From Chroococcidiopsis thermalis PCC 7203 (GTDB lineage: Bacteria > Cyanobacteriota > Cyanobacteriia > Cyanobacteriales > Chroococcidiopsidaceae): a DNA stretch of 64,000 nt. The position numbers and the translations under genes are program-made. The notes beneath the pieces were generated by a model, which searched no databases, was not told where the DNA came from, and was given only the letters and a program-made list of their open reading frames with translations. Below, in pieces: positions 43,566 to 53,420 of the stretch. The first letter of the stretch is position 1. Each line of letters begins with the position of its first letter. Where the stretch lies: assembly GCF_000317125.1 (NCBI RefSeq), contig NC_019695.1, forward strand, positions 4,886,336-4,950,335, written 5' to 3'.

Positions 43566-46391
43566 CTGCAAGATGAGTTGCTGGCGATGGATGTGAAGCA
43601 GTTGGATTTCTTGGCGGGCAACTTGCTCTAGCATGAACGTGACGTGTTCTGGTTTCAGGTGATTGCCGTCTTGAGAGCAACTACCCGTATAGCGCAAGTC
43701 AAAGGTATTGTCTGGTTCTCCTGTATCTGGGTTATGTGGTGGAACTAATTCTAATTCAAATAGGCGATCGCGCAAGTTCACCTGATAAGTTTTCTTAGAT
43801 TTTGTCGTCTGCTCCCACCAAATTTCGGTTGAGTGCTTAATTGTGTCTAACCATTCTTGCCATTGTGTCGGTTTTGTCGTTTGAGTTGGCGCTATTGTCA
43901 GGATGTACTCTGCTCCCGTTAGAGTTTTCATTGCCGCAGGTGCTTTTAAATCGAGCGCGATCGCATCGTATATAGGTATGTCTGTTGGTAACTGACTGCT
44001 CAGTTGTTGGCGGAAAACTGCGGGATCGATGATTTGAGTTAGTTCAAAATCGACAATCTCCCCACTACTCGTTACTCCCAAAGGAAGAGCCAACGCTACA
44101 GAAATCCTCGGACTGGGGCTAAATCCGGCTGTAAAGGATACGGGCAATGCGGCTCGTCGGACGGCGCGATCGAACAGGCGCATCAAGTCGAGATGGCTCA
44201 CTAGCGCCATATCTCCCAGCTTGCCAAACCGGAGTCGCAGTCTTTGAACTTTGGTATTGTTAGGAACGTACTGTCCGGCAAATTGGGGAATTGATGGTGG
44301 TTCGATGACAATGTTGTGACCGAAATCGATTCCACAAACGCCGCAGTGAGAACAACCATCAAAAGAGCAATCGGGGACGGTTGCAGCCTCCATAGCGCGT
44401 TGCAGATCTTCCTTAAGCCACTTTTTCTCGATCCCCGTGTCGATCCGATCCCAGGGTAGAGGGCGATCTAGGGAGTCGAGAGTCGGTAGGGGCGGGTTTG
44501 GAAACCCGCCCGTACGGGAGTCGGGAGTCGAAAAAGCAAGTAGGTTTTGCTCCCTCTGCTCCCTCTGCTCCTCTACTCCCCTGCTCCCAGCTCGTCCCAG
44601 CTCCCTGCTCCCTTGCATCAAATTCCACTCGCCCTGCTCGACTTGGCGATACTTCCAGGTTAAGCCAGATTCGGCGATCGCTTGTCCCCAAGCGTTATAC
44701 GCTCTCTCTACGCTGTCGTACCACGAGTCCATTCCCGCACCCAGTTCCCAAGCGCGGCGCAATACGGTAGATAAACGGCGATCGCCTCGTCCGATGAAGT
44801 CTTCCATTGCCGAGATCCGCACGTCGGTAAAATTAACTTTGACCCCTCTCATGCGACGAAACTCTTGGCGTAATAAGTCTTGCTTGCGCTGGAATTCGCC
44901 AGTAGAGACAGAATGCCATTGAAACGGGGTGTGGGGTTTGGGTGTAAAGTTGGAAATTGTTAAATTGAATGCCAAAGGTTTTCTACCTTGGGCGCGACAT
45001 TCCCGTTGCAGCCAAGCGACGGTTTCCGCGATCCCCAACACATCGACATCTGTTTCCCCAGGCAATCCAATCATGAAGTAGAGCTTGATTTTATCCCAGC
45101 CTTGTTCCCAAGCTGTTTTTACGCCTCGCAATAATTCTTCATTCGTCAAGCCCTTATTTACGATATCTCGCATCCGTTGGGTTCCAGCTTCTGGGGCAAA
45201 GGTCAACCCGCTTTGGCGATAACCCCCCAAAATATTTGCGATATTTTCATCGAAACGGTCTACTCGCTGACTAGGAAGCGAAAGGGAAATATTTTCGTTT
45301 TGCAGGCGGTTCTTAATCTCCATCCCTACAGCGGGAAGAGATAAATAGTCGGAACAACTGAGGGAAAGCAGGGAAAATTCGTTGTATCCCGTTGCCCTCA
45401 TTCCCGTTTCGATCGCCTCGACAACCTGCTCCGGTTCTACGTCCCGTGCGGGACGAGTGAGCATTCCTGGTTGGCAAAAGCGACAGCCGCGAGTACAACC
45501 GCGCCGAATTTCGATCGTGAGGCGATCGTGGACTGTCTCGACGTAAGGAACTAAGCCTGTAGAATACGCTGGGATGGGCGTAGCAACGCGCCGAATTATC
45601 TTCTCTGGAACGTCTGGACGATTAGGGTGAATGGAACCATCTATTGCCAGATCGTAAAATCGCGGCACGTAGACCCCTGGGATTTGCGCCAGATCCAGCA
45701 AAAGTTCTTCTCGATTTAACCCTGCTGCCTTGCCTTCTGCAACGACTAAACCAATTTCCGGTAACAGTTCTTCCCCGTCACCTAAAGCAATAAAATCGAA
45801 AAAATCAGCATAGGGTTCGGGGTTTGATGTTGCCGTCTGCCCGCCTGCAAAAATGAGTGGATAATTGGTAATTGGTAGTTGGTAATTGGTAGTTGGTAAT
45901 TGGTAGTTGGTATTTGAGTGGTGAGTGGCGCTTGGTTTTTCTCCCTCAGCTCCCCCAGCTTTCTTATCTCTCTTAGCTCCCTCAGCTCTTTCACGCCAAG
46001 TTAGAGGAATACCAGCTAAATCCAACATTTCTAAAATATTGGTAGCTCCTAACTCGTAACTGAGGCTGAAGCCTAAAATATCAAATTCTGTTAACGATCT
46101 TCTCGATTCAACAGCAAATAAGGGGGTGTGCGTCTCGCGTAGCTTTGCTGCTAGGTCGGGCGCTGGGAGGTAGGCGCGATCGCACATTTGGCGAGGCTGT
46201 GCATTCAAAATATTGTATAGAATGACGTGCCCTAGATTAGATGCACCAACTTCATACAACTCAGGATATGTCAGTACCCAGCGTACATCTGCCGATTGCC
46301 AATTCTTCCGTATAGCTCCCAGCTCGTTACCTAAATAGCGAGCTGGACGTTGAATCTCAGCCGTTAGTAATGTTTCTACTGCAACTGCCAC
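43563..46391 (-). CDS. TIGR03960 radical SAM protein fused to a TIGR03936 (DUF2344) domain
   Basis: 942 residues. An N-terminal B12-binding-like region is followed by a radical SAM barrel with RGCTRGCRFCQPGM (CxxxCxxC, about 305) and YFMIGLPGETD, then a C-terminal DUF2344 domain (LRLRFGKLGDMALVSHLDLMR). Located upstream of rne, as in other cyanobacteria. Substrate unproven. Two repeat-derived inserts interrupt it in frame: residues about 135-178 (reading NYQLPITNY repeats) and about 590-640 (including a REP palindrome). The length therefore exceeds the usual by roughly 90 residues. Confidence 0.9.
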   Translation of the reverse strand: MAVAVETLLTAEIQRPARYLGNELGAIRKNWQSADVRWVLTYPELYEVGASNLGHVILYNILNAQPRQMCDRAYLPAPDLAAKLRETHTPLFAVESRRSLTEFDILGFSLSYELGATNILEMLDLAGIPLTWRERAEGAKRDKKAGGAEGEKPSATHHSNTNYQLPTTNYQLPITNYPLIFAGGQTATSNPEPYADFFDFIALGDGEELLPEIGLVVAEGKAAGLNREELLLDLAQIPGVYVPRFYDLAIDGSIHPNRPDVPEKIIRRVATPIPAYSTGLVPYVETVHDRLTIEIRRGCTRGCRFCQPGMLTRPARDVEPEQVVEAIETGMRATGYNEFSLLSLSCSDYLSLPAVGMEIKNRLQNENISLSLPSQRVDRFDENIANILGGYRQSGLTFAPEAGTQRMRDIVNKGLTNEELLRGVKTAWEQGWDKIKLYFMIGLPGETDVDVLGIAETVAWLQRECRAQGRKPLAFNLTISNFTPKPHTPFQWHSVSTGEFQRKQDLLRQEFRRMRGVKVNFTDVRISAMEDFIGRGDRRLSTVLRRAWELGAGMDSWYDSVERAYNAWGQAIAESGLTWKYRQVEQGEWNLMQGSRELGRAGSRGVEEQREQREQNLLAFSTPDSRTGGFPNPPLPTLDSLDRPLPWDRIDTGIEKKWLKEDLQRAMEAATVPDCSFDGCSHCGVCGIDFGHNIVIEPPSIPQFAGQYVPNNTKVQRLRLRFGKLGDMALVSHLDLMRLFDRAVRRAALPVSFTAGFSPSPRISVALALPLGVTSSGEIVDFELTQIIDPAVFRQQLSSQLPTDIPIYDAIALDLKAPAAMKTLTGAEYILTIAPTQTTKPTQWQEWLDTIKHSTEIWWEQTTKSKKTYQVNLRDRLFELELVPPHNPDTGEPDNTFDLRYTGSCSQDGNHLKPEHVTFMLEQVARQEIQLLHIHRQQLILQ
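44465..44625. repeat. Repeat insertion 2 within the TIGR03960 gene
   Basis: A GTAGGGGCGGGTTT/AAACCCGCCC palindrome (44486-44518) plus CTCCCTCTGCTCC-type heptamers; the open reading frame continues through it. Confidence 0.8.
45850..45990. repeat. Repeat insertion 1 within the TIGR03960 gene
   Basis: Six or so copies of GGTAATT/GGTAGTT followed by CTCAGCTCCC repeats, in frame. Confidence 0.85.
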
Positions 46392-46537
46392 TTTGCGCCT
46401 CTCGTGCCAATCCCTGACTTATCACTCTAAAGCTAGCATCAATCGGCGATCGCGGCTGGAAGAACAGTACCTGCTGCTGCGAAACATCAGACAGTCATAT
46501 ATCAAATAGTCATAAATTGCTCGCACCTAGCTTCCCG

Positions 46538-46867
46538 CTAAGCTGCTGTAACCTCTATAGGTGTATCTAAAATTTCAAATACGCTATCTAGTTGAGTCAA
46601 CTCAAAGATAATCCGAATTGAAGGTGCAACAGAGCAAAGGTGGAAACTTTTTCCGAGCGATTGTGCCACTCTCAATCCATGAACTAATACCATCAAACCG
46701 GCACTATCCATCGACTCTACTTGTTCTAGGTTGACGACCACACAGTCGTGTGTTGCCTGTGTAACTTCTGCGGTCAGGTATTGCTGAAAGTCAGCGGCAT
46801 TCGCTGCATTAAAGTGACCGTTAGGGCGAATTACTGTAGCTCTAGGAGCAGTCATTGTTTGCATCAT
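46538..46867 (-). CDS. STAS domain protein (anti-sigma factor antagonist-like)
   Basis: 109 residues, a single STAS domain: NLEQVESMDSAGLMVLVHGL includes the phosphorylatable Ser of the DSAG motif, and SIRIIFELTQLDSVFEIL completes the fold. Likely a partner-switching regulator controlled by a Ser kinase and phosphatase; neither is nearby. Confidence 0.85.
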   Translation of the reverse strand: MMQTMTAPRATVIRPNGHFNAANAADFQQYLTAEVTQATHDCVVVNLEQVESMDSAGLMVLVHGLRVAQSLGKSFHLCSVAPSIRIIFELTQLDSVFEILDTPIEVTAA

Positions 46868-47826
46868 TAACGCTTCCGTGCAAATTGGTGAAATCGAATG
46901 GGGTTAAATTGAATAGGATGAAATCGAAATTTAATGAAATCAAATGGGTCTATTATATGAAGTATTTTTCCTTTTGTCTTGCTTTTTCTATTTAGCTCTT
47001 TAGTTACTTAAATCTTAAATATTTATTAAATCATTCATTGTGATTCCAAGCTACCAGCGTTTATTCTAAAAGAAAAGTATTTAACTATACCAACGAGAAC
47101 ATCTTCATCAATTATTTACATAGTACTCGATTGATTCAAATTAGCGATTGAAATTTGTACCAATAGAATACCACTCAGCGGAATCATCCTACCGATCGAC
47201 CAATTTCACGTGGAAAACAATCTTTTGCCAAGCGATCTCGTGCAGTAGGACTAACTTTTGCTGACTTTTTATTGAGGTCAATCTCTCGTACATAGCCAGG
47301 TTAAATGATTTCTAGATTCTACGCTACTGGCATGATACATCAACATCTACCAGATGGTAGAAACCGAGAAGAGCAAGCAGTTTGACTTGATTTTTCTAGT
47401 TTGTGTGACTGAGTATACAGTTGAGTCTAACTCACTAGATAGATAGCTTGAGATCCATAACGGTCAATTGTCAGTAGATACTAGTCTGAAGGTTAAATCC
47501 CCGCGACCGAAAAACAAGACAATTTGTTCCTCAAATACATATTAATTTTTGATAATTCCGATCCTGAAGCATCAGAATTCTGAATGTTATTAACCGTAAA
47601 GATCGCATTCTGATAATTCGATCTGATTTGCAAAAGACTTATGCAACAGCCGATCGCCAATTCTAAGCCATGAGAAATTAACGATAGCAACCAAGTTCCC
47701 ATCAATCGTTAGAAATTACTATAGATTGCATCAGAAATTCAAATGGAAATATCAGAAGTTTTTGAGCAGCAGGCAACGAGTGGCAACCAGCGATCGGTTT
47801 CCAACAACCAATAACTAACAACCTCT
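46868..47826. other. Long gene-free interval
   Basis: About 960 bases between the STAS gene and the 47827 gene. AT-rich; short frames present lack coding character. One small hairpin (CTACCAGATGGTAG) near 47350. No RNA family recognised. Confidence 0.4.
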
Positions 47827-48189
47827 TCACTTCTCGTCAAGCAGCAAAGCCTGTTGAATGAATTGATGCAATCGTTTGAAGGCAACCGGATCGTGCTCTA
47901 ATGGCGGTTCCCAAGCTGACAATTGCATCAGCAACGGTATGACCTCAGTATCAATTGCCGGACGGAATAAAGAGGGAGGACAGAGAAGATCGGCTCCAGA
48001 ACGGAGGTCGAGTAGTGTTGGTGAGATCGATAGCTGCTCATCGTCAAAAAATTCCACGAGTAGTAAAGGTCGAAACCACCCAATTTGGCGCGATTCCACT
48101 ACTTGAATGACTTCAGCATATAGGTGAGTAGCTTGATGGGTTGTACAAACGATTTGTCGCGGTTGAAAGTCACATAAAGAGTTCGTCAC
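47827..48189 (-). CDS. Conserved-type hypothetical protein upstream of clpS
   Basis: 120 residues, soluble, no signal or membrane segment: QPRQIVCTTHQATHLYAEVI, QIGWFRPLLLVEFFDDEQ, LLDLRSGADLLCPPSLFRPA. The well-ordered, hydrophobic-core sequence and divergent position to clpS support a real gene. I do not recognise the family. Confidence 0.6.
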   Translation of the reverse strand: MTNSLCDFQPRQIVCTTHQATHLYAEVIQVVESRQIGWFRPLLLVEFFDDEQLSISPTLLDLRSGADLLCPPSLFRPAIDTEVIPLLMQLSAWEPPLEHDPVAFKRLHQFIQQALLLDEK

Positions 48190-48324
48190 AGCTCGCCTCC
48201 AGTTCTTCAGTCATGTGCGATCGCTACGGTCGTTGGATTTCGATGCTATAAATATTTAATAAGTTAATCAGTTTCAATCGAGATTTAAACCAAAAGTCGT
48301 TAGTCAGAACAAGAGGAGTAAGCA

Positions 48325-48606
48325 GTGTCCGTCGAAACCCTGGAGCAGCGTTCAACAGTTCGTAAACTCGCACCTCGGTATCGCGTGTTGCTTCATAATG
48401 ATGACTTTAATCCTATGGAGCATGTGGTGCAGGTATTGATGCAGACTGTACCCAGCCTCACCCAGCCACAAGCAGTAGATATTATGATGGAAGCCCATAC
48501 AAATGGCATCGCTTTAGTCATTACCTGCGCTCAAGAACACGCTGAGTTTTACTGTGAAACCCTCAAAAATCATGGTTTGACCAGTACGATTGAGCCAGAT
48601 GAGTAA
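48325..48606 (+). CDS. clpS: ATP-dependent Clp protease adaptor ClpS
   Basis: 93 residues from a GTG start with GAGGAG upstream. ClpS delivers N-degron substrates to ClpA/ClpC. Core motif YRVLLHNDDFNPMEHVVQVL (with the ligand-gating Asn-Asp-Asp) and the ALVITCAQEHAEFY segment. Full length. Confidence 0.95.
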   Translation: MSVETLEQRSTVRKLAPRYRVLLHNDDFNPMEHVVQVLMQTVPSLTQPQAVDIMMEAHTNGIALVITCAQEHAEFYCETLKNHGLTSTIEPDE

Positions 48607-48688
48607 ATAGGAAGTCATAAGTAGTAAGTCATAAGTGTAGAATCTTTTACCACTTACTACTCCCCGCTCACTACTCACTACTTGCTAA

Positions 48689-49519
48689 TTGTTAAAATTC
48701 AATTTTGCCAGAATAGCCCTCTACCCAGCTCCCTTGAGGCTGGTCATTTTTATCTTAGTACTGCTGCTACTATGGTTGCCTGTAGCTGCACCGATTCATT
48801 GGTGGGTGGATGACAAAAACTTAGTGAATATTCTCACCTTGCCGTTCCTATATGGGATATTTATTATCCTGTTGCGGCTGTGGGGAAAGTCTATCTATCG
48901 TCAGCCACACGTGTTACAAGAATATGGTTTGGTTACAACTAGGCAGAATAGGCAAGAGCTACTGATAGGTTTGGGGCTTGGGGTCGCTAGTGTTTTAAGC
49001 TTATTTTTGCTAGAAAGCTGGTTGGGTTTGCTATGGTGGCGACAACCCTCTACTTTTTTATGGCGATTTGTCGTTGAAGGGTTAATCGTTGCTCTAGCTT
49101 ATGGTTTTGCGGAAGAGTTACTTTTCCGGGGATGGCTGTTAGATGAGTTACAGCGAGATTACCATCCTCGGACAGCACTCTGGGCGAATGCTTGCATATT
49201 TGCCGCACTGCACTTTATTAAACCACTAGCAGAAATTCGGCGAACCCTGCTGCAATTTCCAGCTTTGGTGTTGTTAGGCTTAACTCTTGTATGGGCAAGA
49301 CGCTGTGGCAAAGGTCGTTTGGGTTTACCAATTGGTCTTCATGCTGGGTTAATTTGGGGTTATTACGCAATTAATGTCGGGCAAATGGTGCAATATAACG
49401 ATCGCGTCCCAGAATGGTTAACTGGTATCGATCGCAATCCTCTCGCTGGTGGAATGGGAATGTTATTTTTAGGCGCGCTCGCTTTGGGCATGAGAAGATT
49501 TAGCCACAAGTCGCGTTAA
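48689..49519 (+). CDS. CPBP-family intramembrane metalloprotease
   Basis: 276 residues, about seven or eight membrane segments. CPBP/Rce1-like motifs: AEELLFRGWLLDEL (EExxxR), ALHFI and the GLHAGLIWGYYAIN segment. Possible roles in membrane protein processing or bacteriocin-type immunity. TTG start; it follows clpS after 80 bases of repeat. Confidence 0.85.
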   Translation: MLKFNFARIALYPAPLRLVIFILVLLLLWLPVAAPIHWWVDDKNLVNILTLPFLYGIFIILLRLWGKSIYRQPHVLQEYGLVTTRQNRQELLIGLGLGVASVLSLFLLESWLGLLWWRQPSTFLWRFVVEGLIVALAYGFAEELLFRGWLLDELQRDYHPRTALWANACIFAALHFIKPLAEIRRTLLQFPALVLLGLTLVWARRCGKGRLGLPIGLHAGLIWGYYAINVGQMVQYNDRVPEWLTGIDRNPLAGGMGMLFLGALALGMRRFSHKSR

Positions 49520-49581
49520 TCGTTCTTCTCGTAGGCGCGAGCGCTTTTATATCTCTCGATCGAGCCCCAAGTTGTCTGGCA

Positions 49582-49782
49582 TCAACCACGGCTTTTCTTT
49601 TGCTCGACTCGTTGTCTTTTTTCTAATAAGCGTTGCTGAATTTCTTGACTAGCAAACAAGTTATTCACTTCGCGAAAAACTCGTTCGACGCGCTCATCAT
49701 GTGTTGGTAAATTAAAGCAAGTTTGTAAATGTTGCTTTTGACTAGTCAGGATTCGAGGTTGTGGCGAGAATTCTGGAAACAT
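49582..49782 (-). CDS. Small hypothetical protein
   Basis: 66 residues from an ATG: MFPEFSPQPRILTSQKQHLQ then a charged amphipathic helix (ERVFREVNNLFASQEIQQRL) and basic tail. The helical second half looks like a genuine protein. No family assigned. Confidence 0.45.
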   Translation of the reverse strand: MFPEFSPQPRILTSQKQHLQTCFNLPTHDERVERVFREVNNLFASQEIQQRLLEKRQRVEQKKSRG

Positions 49783-49929
49783 AGGACGGCTCTGTATTTC
49801 TGTTTGAATACAGAATAAAGATTACACCCAATCACAACATTGCCACTACCTCCATAAGAATAAGAGTTTCTCTATCTAAAGAGTAGTTAGAGATAGTGGA
49901 ATTCCGACTTACAACTTACAAGCAAGCGC

Positions 49930-50967
49930 TTAATTCTGAATTCTTATCCTAGTCCTTACTTTTTGGAAAATTGTTGTTGGCTGTCCGATTATGACCTCAA
50001 AATGAGCGCGCAAGCGGCGGGGAATGAGTAACAACAGGTAAGCCGCAATAAGTGTCATCACAGTTTGGCGTGGTGATTCTAGAACGATCCGCCAATAGGA
50101 AGCTATGGCTTGATGCATCAATTGAATCGCGATCGCGTCGGATTTCCAGCGAATCGCACTCCGAGCTAGATAGCGTAAGTGATACGCTCTCATCACCGCC
50201 TCCCAATTCCTATCTAGTTGGGTTGCGTAAGTATGAAATTTGGCAATTAATTGTTCTCCTGCTGCCAATTGTCGATCTAATTGAGCTGAGAGTCCGCTAG
50301 AGTGAACGCGATATAAAGTTAAAGCTTCGGGAATTCCTTCAATTTGCCATTTGGTTTGCAATAAGATTCGCAACCACAGATCGACATCGCCGCCAGAATA
50401 ACGAAATTGTTCGTCAAAGTAGCAGTCTAGCGTGTCGTGTCGGTTGTCTGAATATTGGCGAGGTGAAAATGCGATCGCGGCAAAGACTTCCCGTCTGACG
50501 ACAGCAGCCGAACCGTTGCCTACAGGATTACACCGCACTAGATATGAGGGGGTAATTCCCTTAAGTTTCGGTGTTTGATACGAGCCTAAAAATTTACCTG
50601 CTTCGTCGATAAAAGCAGAACGGCTGAAACTAACTCCAACTTCTGTAGAATTAGCGAGATGATTGACGTGATGCTCTAATTTATCCCGTTGCCACAAGTC
50701 ATCACCATCAATAAATGCTAAATAATCTCCTTTTGCTTGCCGAATACCTGCGTTTCTCGCTCCTGGCAAGCCGCGATTTTGTTGGCGAATAATTCTAATT
50801 CTTGGGTCGTTAAATTGCTGACAAATTTCTATACTCTTATCTGGAGAACCATCGTCAACAAGCAACACTTCAATATATTTATATGTCTGAGTCAACACGG
50901 ATTCTAGTGTCGCAGCAATATATTTTTCGCTATCGTAAATTAAAACAATGACTGAAACTAGTTTCAT
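49930..50967 (-). CDS. Glycosyltransferase family 2
   Basis: 345 residues. GT-A fold: VSVIVLIYDSEKYIAATLES, VLLVDDGSPDKSIEIC, GLPGARNAGIRQAKGDYLAFID with the metal-binding DGDD, then GDVDLWLRIL. A short hydrophobic segment near the C-terminus (TVMTLIAAYLLLLIP) suggests membrane association. It lies 45 bases after the DegT-type aminotransferase, so both probably serve one surface-glycan pathway. Confidence 0.92.
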   Translation of the reverse strand: MKLVSVIVLIYDSEKYIAATLESVLTQTYKYIEVLLVDDGSPDKSIEICQQFNDPRIRIIRQQNRGLPGARNAGIRQAKGDYLAFIDGDDLWQRDKLEHHVNHLANSTEVGVSFSRSAFIDEAGKFLGSYQTPKLKGITPSYLVRCNPVGNGSAAVVRREVFAAIAFSPRQYSDNRHDTLDCYFDEQFRYSGGDVDLWLRILLQTKWQIEGIPEALTLYRVHSSGLSAQLDRQLAAGEQLIAKFHTYATQLDRNWEAVMRAYHLRYLARSAIRWKSDAIAIQLMHQAIASYWRIVLESPRQTVMTLIAAYLLLLIPRRLRAHFEVIIGQPTTIFQKVRTRIRIQN

Positions 50968-51012
50968 TCATCCAGCAATCCTAGATTGGGTTGGTTGACA
51001 GCAAACGCTCCG

Positions 51013-52299
51013 CTACACTGCGCGAAGATGGTTAACAGTTGACAGTTGTTGGTTGAACGCTACTATGTGTCTTCCTTGTCCCTCGCTTGTGCCTCTCTTC
51101 TCACCCCTCATAGTGTCATGAGTCTGACTTGATGCTAGAACTTTTCTCACTGCTTGAATGACATCTAATTCATCTTGGCGAGTCAACTTTGCAGAAAGCG
51201 GCAGACTTACTGTCTGCCGCCCAATTCGCATTGCTTGAGGATAATCTTCTGGTTGCCAACCAAATCTTTGCTGATAGTAATCGTATTCTGGAATACTGAG
51301 ATAGTGTACGCCCACGCCAATGTTTTCGGCTGTCATCGCATTGAGAAAAGTGTCGCGATCGCATCCAGCTTTCTGCTCGTCAATAAGTACCGGATAAAGG
51401 TGATAGGCATGGCGAGTATGGGGTTCTGGTTTTGCTGGAAGTACCAAGGGGAGATCGGCAAAAGCGCAATTGTAGTGCTGCCAAATCTCTTGACGGCGCT
51501 GCCAGCGAGATTCTACTTGCTTCAGTTGATGGATGCCAAGGGCAGCTTGTAGATCCATCATGTTGTATTTAAATCCGCTTTCCAAAACTTGATAGTGTTT
51601 GTATCCTTCTTCACTAAACCGCTTCCAAGCATCTTTACTAATGCCATGCAAGCTCAGCGCTCTGATTCGGGTGGCATCTTCGGAGTTACGCGCTAAAATC
51701 ATGCCGCCTTCGCCCGTACAAATATTTTTGGTGGCATAAAAACTAAAACAGCCAAAATCGCCAAAAGTGCCTGTTTTTTTACCTTTATATTCTGTTTCAA
51801 TCGCGTGGGCGCAATCCTCAATTATCTTCAAACCGTAGCGCAAAGCAAGATTACATAAAGCATCCATATCACAGGGTCTACCTGCAAAGTGAACGGGTAG
51901 GATCGCCTTTGTTCTAGGGGTAATTTTTGCTTGAACTTGGACAGGATCGATATTCATCGTGACGGGATCGACATCTGCTAGCACGGGTGTCGCGCCCACA
52001 TGAGTAATGGCGTTGATCGTGGCGCAAAACGTCAGGGGACTGGTAATGACTTCGTCTCCTGGTTGTAAGGAAGCCGCGAGTAGGCTCAAGTGTAGTGCTG
52101 CACCACAGGAATTCACAGCGATCGCATTATCTGCTCCTTTATATACCCCAAAATCTCGCTCAAACTGAGCTACCTTAGGTCCTGTTCCCAACCAGCCACT
52201 TTTGAGCGTTGCGATCGCTTCTTCTATTTCTGCTGCTTCAATAACAGGCGCGCCAAATACCAGAAACTCTTCTTGAGAACGAATAGGACTGTTTGTCAT
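51013..52299 (-). CDS. DegT/DnrJ/EryC1/StrS-family aminotransferase
   Basis: 428 residues. PLP-dependent sugar aminotransferase fold: FGAPVIEAAEIEEAIATLKS, AVNSCGAALHLSLLA, LPVHFAGRPCDMD, EDCAHAIET, and FSFYATKNICTGEGGMI with the PLP Lys. Makes an amino sugar nucleotide, presumably used by the adjacent glycosyltransferase. The last about 30 residues are of low-complexity/repeat origin. Confidence 0.92.
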   Translation of the reverse strand: MTNSPIRSQEEFLVFGAPVIEAAEIEEAIATLKSGWLGTGPKVAQFERDFGVYKGADNAIAVNSCGAALHLSLLAASLQPGDEVITSPLTFCATINAITHVGATPVLADVDPVTMNIDPVQVQAKITPRTKAILPVHFAGRPCDMDALCNLALRYGLKIIEDCAHAIETEYKGKKTGTFGDFGCFSFYATKNICTGEGGMILARNSEDATRIRALSLHGISKDAWKRFSEEGYKHYQVLESGFKYNMMDLQAALGIHQLKQVESRWQRRQEIWQHYNCAFADLPLVLPAKPEPHTRHAYHLYPVLIDEQKAGCDRDTFLNAMTAENIGVGVHYLSIPEYDYYQQRFGWQPEDYPQAMRIGRQTVSLPLSAKLTRQDELDVIQAVRKVLASSQTHDTMRGEKRGTSEGQGRHIVAFNQQLSTVNHLRAV

Positions 52300-52340
52300 T
52301 CAATTTCTTCCATTTCCCAGATGAAATATGCTACTGATTC

Positions 52341-52463
52341 CTACAAACAAACGAATAAATCCTGCACGCATTGGCGATCGCTTTCTGTATCGACTCCTAC
52401 TAAATAGGGGTCGTTTAGTTCGGGAACTTGTTCGGGAAATACTGCAATTCTGAATTGAATCAA
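52341..52463 (-). CDS. Possible small protein upstream of the aminotransferase
   Basis: 40 residues from a TTG: LIQFRIAVFPEQVPELNDPY then LVGVDTESDRQCVQDLFVCL. The sequence looks protein-like (alternating hydrophobics, two acidic turns) and ends 41 bases before the aminotransferase ATG on the same strand. It may be a short gene or the remnant of a larger one; no clear Shine-Dalgarno. Confidence 0.3.
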   Translation of the reverse strand: MIQFRIAVFPEQVPELNDPYLVGVDTESDRQCVQDLFVCL

Positions 52464-52667
52464 ATCCAGTCGGGCGATCGCTCATCCGAAAACGGCTGCT
52501 CGCCATTTCTATTTATTTTTTAAAAATATAAATCTATACTAGCAGCCATGCCAAGGCTACAGTACTAACACTGAAAAAGTCAATGCTTAATTGGTAAATA
52601 GTCATAGTTAGGTATCGGTTACTATTAGCTAGTCATCGATCGCTGGTCACTGATTACTGATAACTGG

Positions 52668-53306
52668 TTACTGTTTCACCACGGTTCCTAACAAGCAAGT
52701 ACCAGCCAAATTAACTCCTACAAGATTAGTTCCTTCCAACTCCGCACACAGAAGATTAGCACCTGAAAGGTTAGCACCCGCTAAATTTGCTCCCTGCAAG
52801 TCCGCTTCTTCTAAATTAGCTTCATTTAACAAAGCGCCCTGTAAATCTGCCTGAGTGAGATTGGCTCCTTGTAAATTTGCATTAGAAAGATTGACACCCC
52901 GTAAGTCTGCACCCCTGAGATCTGCGCCTTGTAAGTTAGCACTCATCAGGTTTGCCCCACTCAAAAATGCTCCGGCGATCGCGCTTTGGGATAATTTCGC
53001 GCCCATCAAATTTGCGCCTCGGAGGTTACTGCCTCGCAGATCGGCACTTGTCATGTCAGCCTGCATCAAATTGGCTCCCAAAAAGTTAGCGCGTAAATCT
53101 GCACCGCGAAGCTTGCTACCGAGTAGGTTAGCGCCTTCCAGACGCGATCGTTCTAACTTGGAGCCAGAAAAATCGGCTCCGACTAAGTTAGCCCCTGCCA
53201 AATTCATTTCCGCCAGATCTAACCCTGCCAGATCTTCATCCTCTAAATTGGCTCCTGGTAATTGCTTAACTTTTCCTTCTCTAATTGCTGCAATCGAATC
53301 AGTCAT
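52668..53306 (-). CDS. Pentapeptide-repeat protein
   Basis: 212 residues. After about 18 residues, near-perfect A(D/N)LxG repeats run to the end (for example GANLMSANLQGADLRGADLR), predicting a right-handed quadrilateral beta-helix. No signal peptide, so cytoplasmic. Roles of cyanobacterial members are mostly unknown. Confidence 0.92.
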   Translation of the reverse strand: MTDSIAAIREGKVKQLPGANLEDEDLAGLDLAEMNLAGANLVGADFSGSKLERSRLEGANLLGSKLRGADLRANFLGANLMQADMTSADLRGSNLRGANLMGAKLSQSAIAGAFLSGANLMSANLQGADLRGADLRGVNLSNANLQGANLTQADLQGALLNEANLEEADLQGANLAGANLSGANLLCAELEGTNLVGVNLAGTCLLGTVVKQ

Positions 53307-53420
53307 ATTCAGTTATCAGTTATCAGTTATCAGTTGTCAGGGAACAGGGAGCAGAGAGAGGATAAAGGGGACAAATTAAGTCGCAATGGCTATTATCCAC
53401 TAGCCACTAGCCACTCCCGA
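53306..53420. repeat. TTATCAG and other heptamer repeats
   Basis: Tandem AGTTATC units, CAGGGAGCAGAG and ACTAGCCACTAGCC repeats, with ATTCCGA repeats overlapping the 3' end of the DICT gene. Confidence 0.75.

Noticed and set aside
47493-47705. 70-residue minus-strand frame in the long gap after the STAS gene
   Set aside because: Composition is not protein-like and there is no ribosome-binding site or neighbouring operon.
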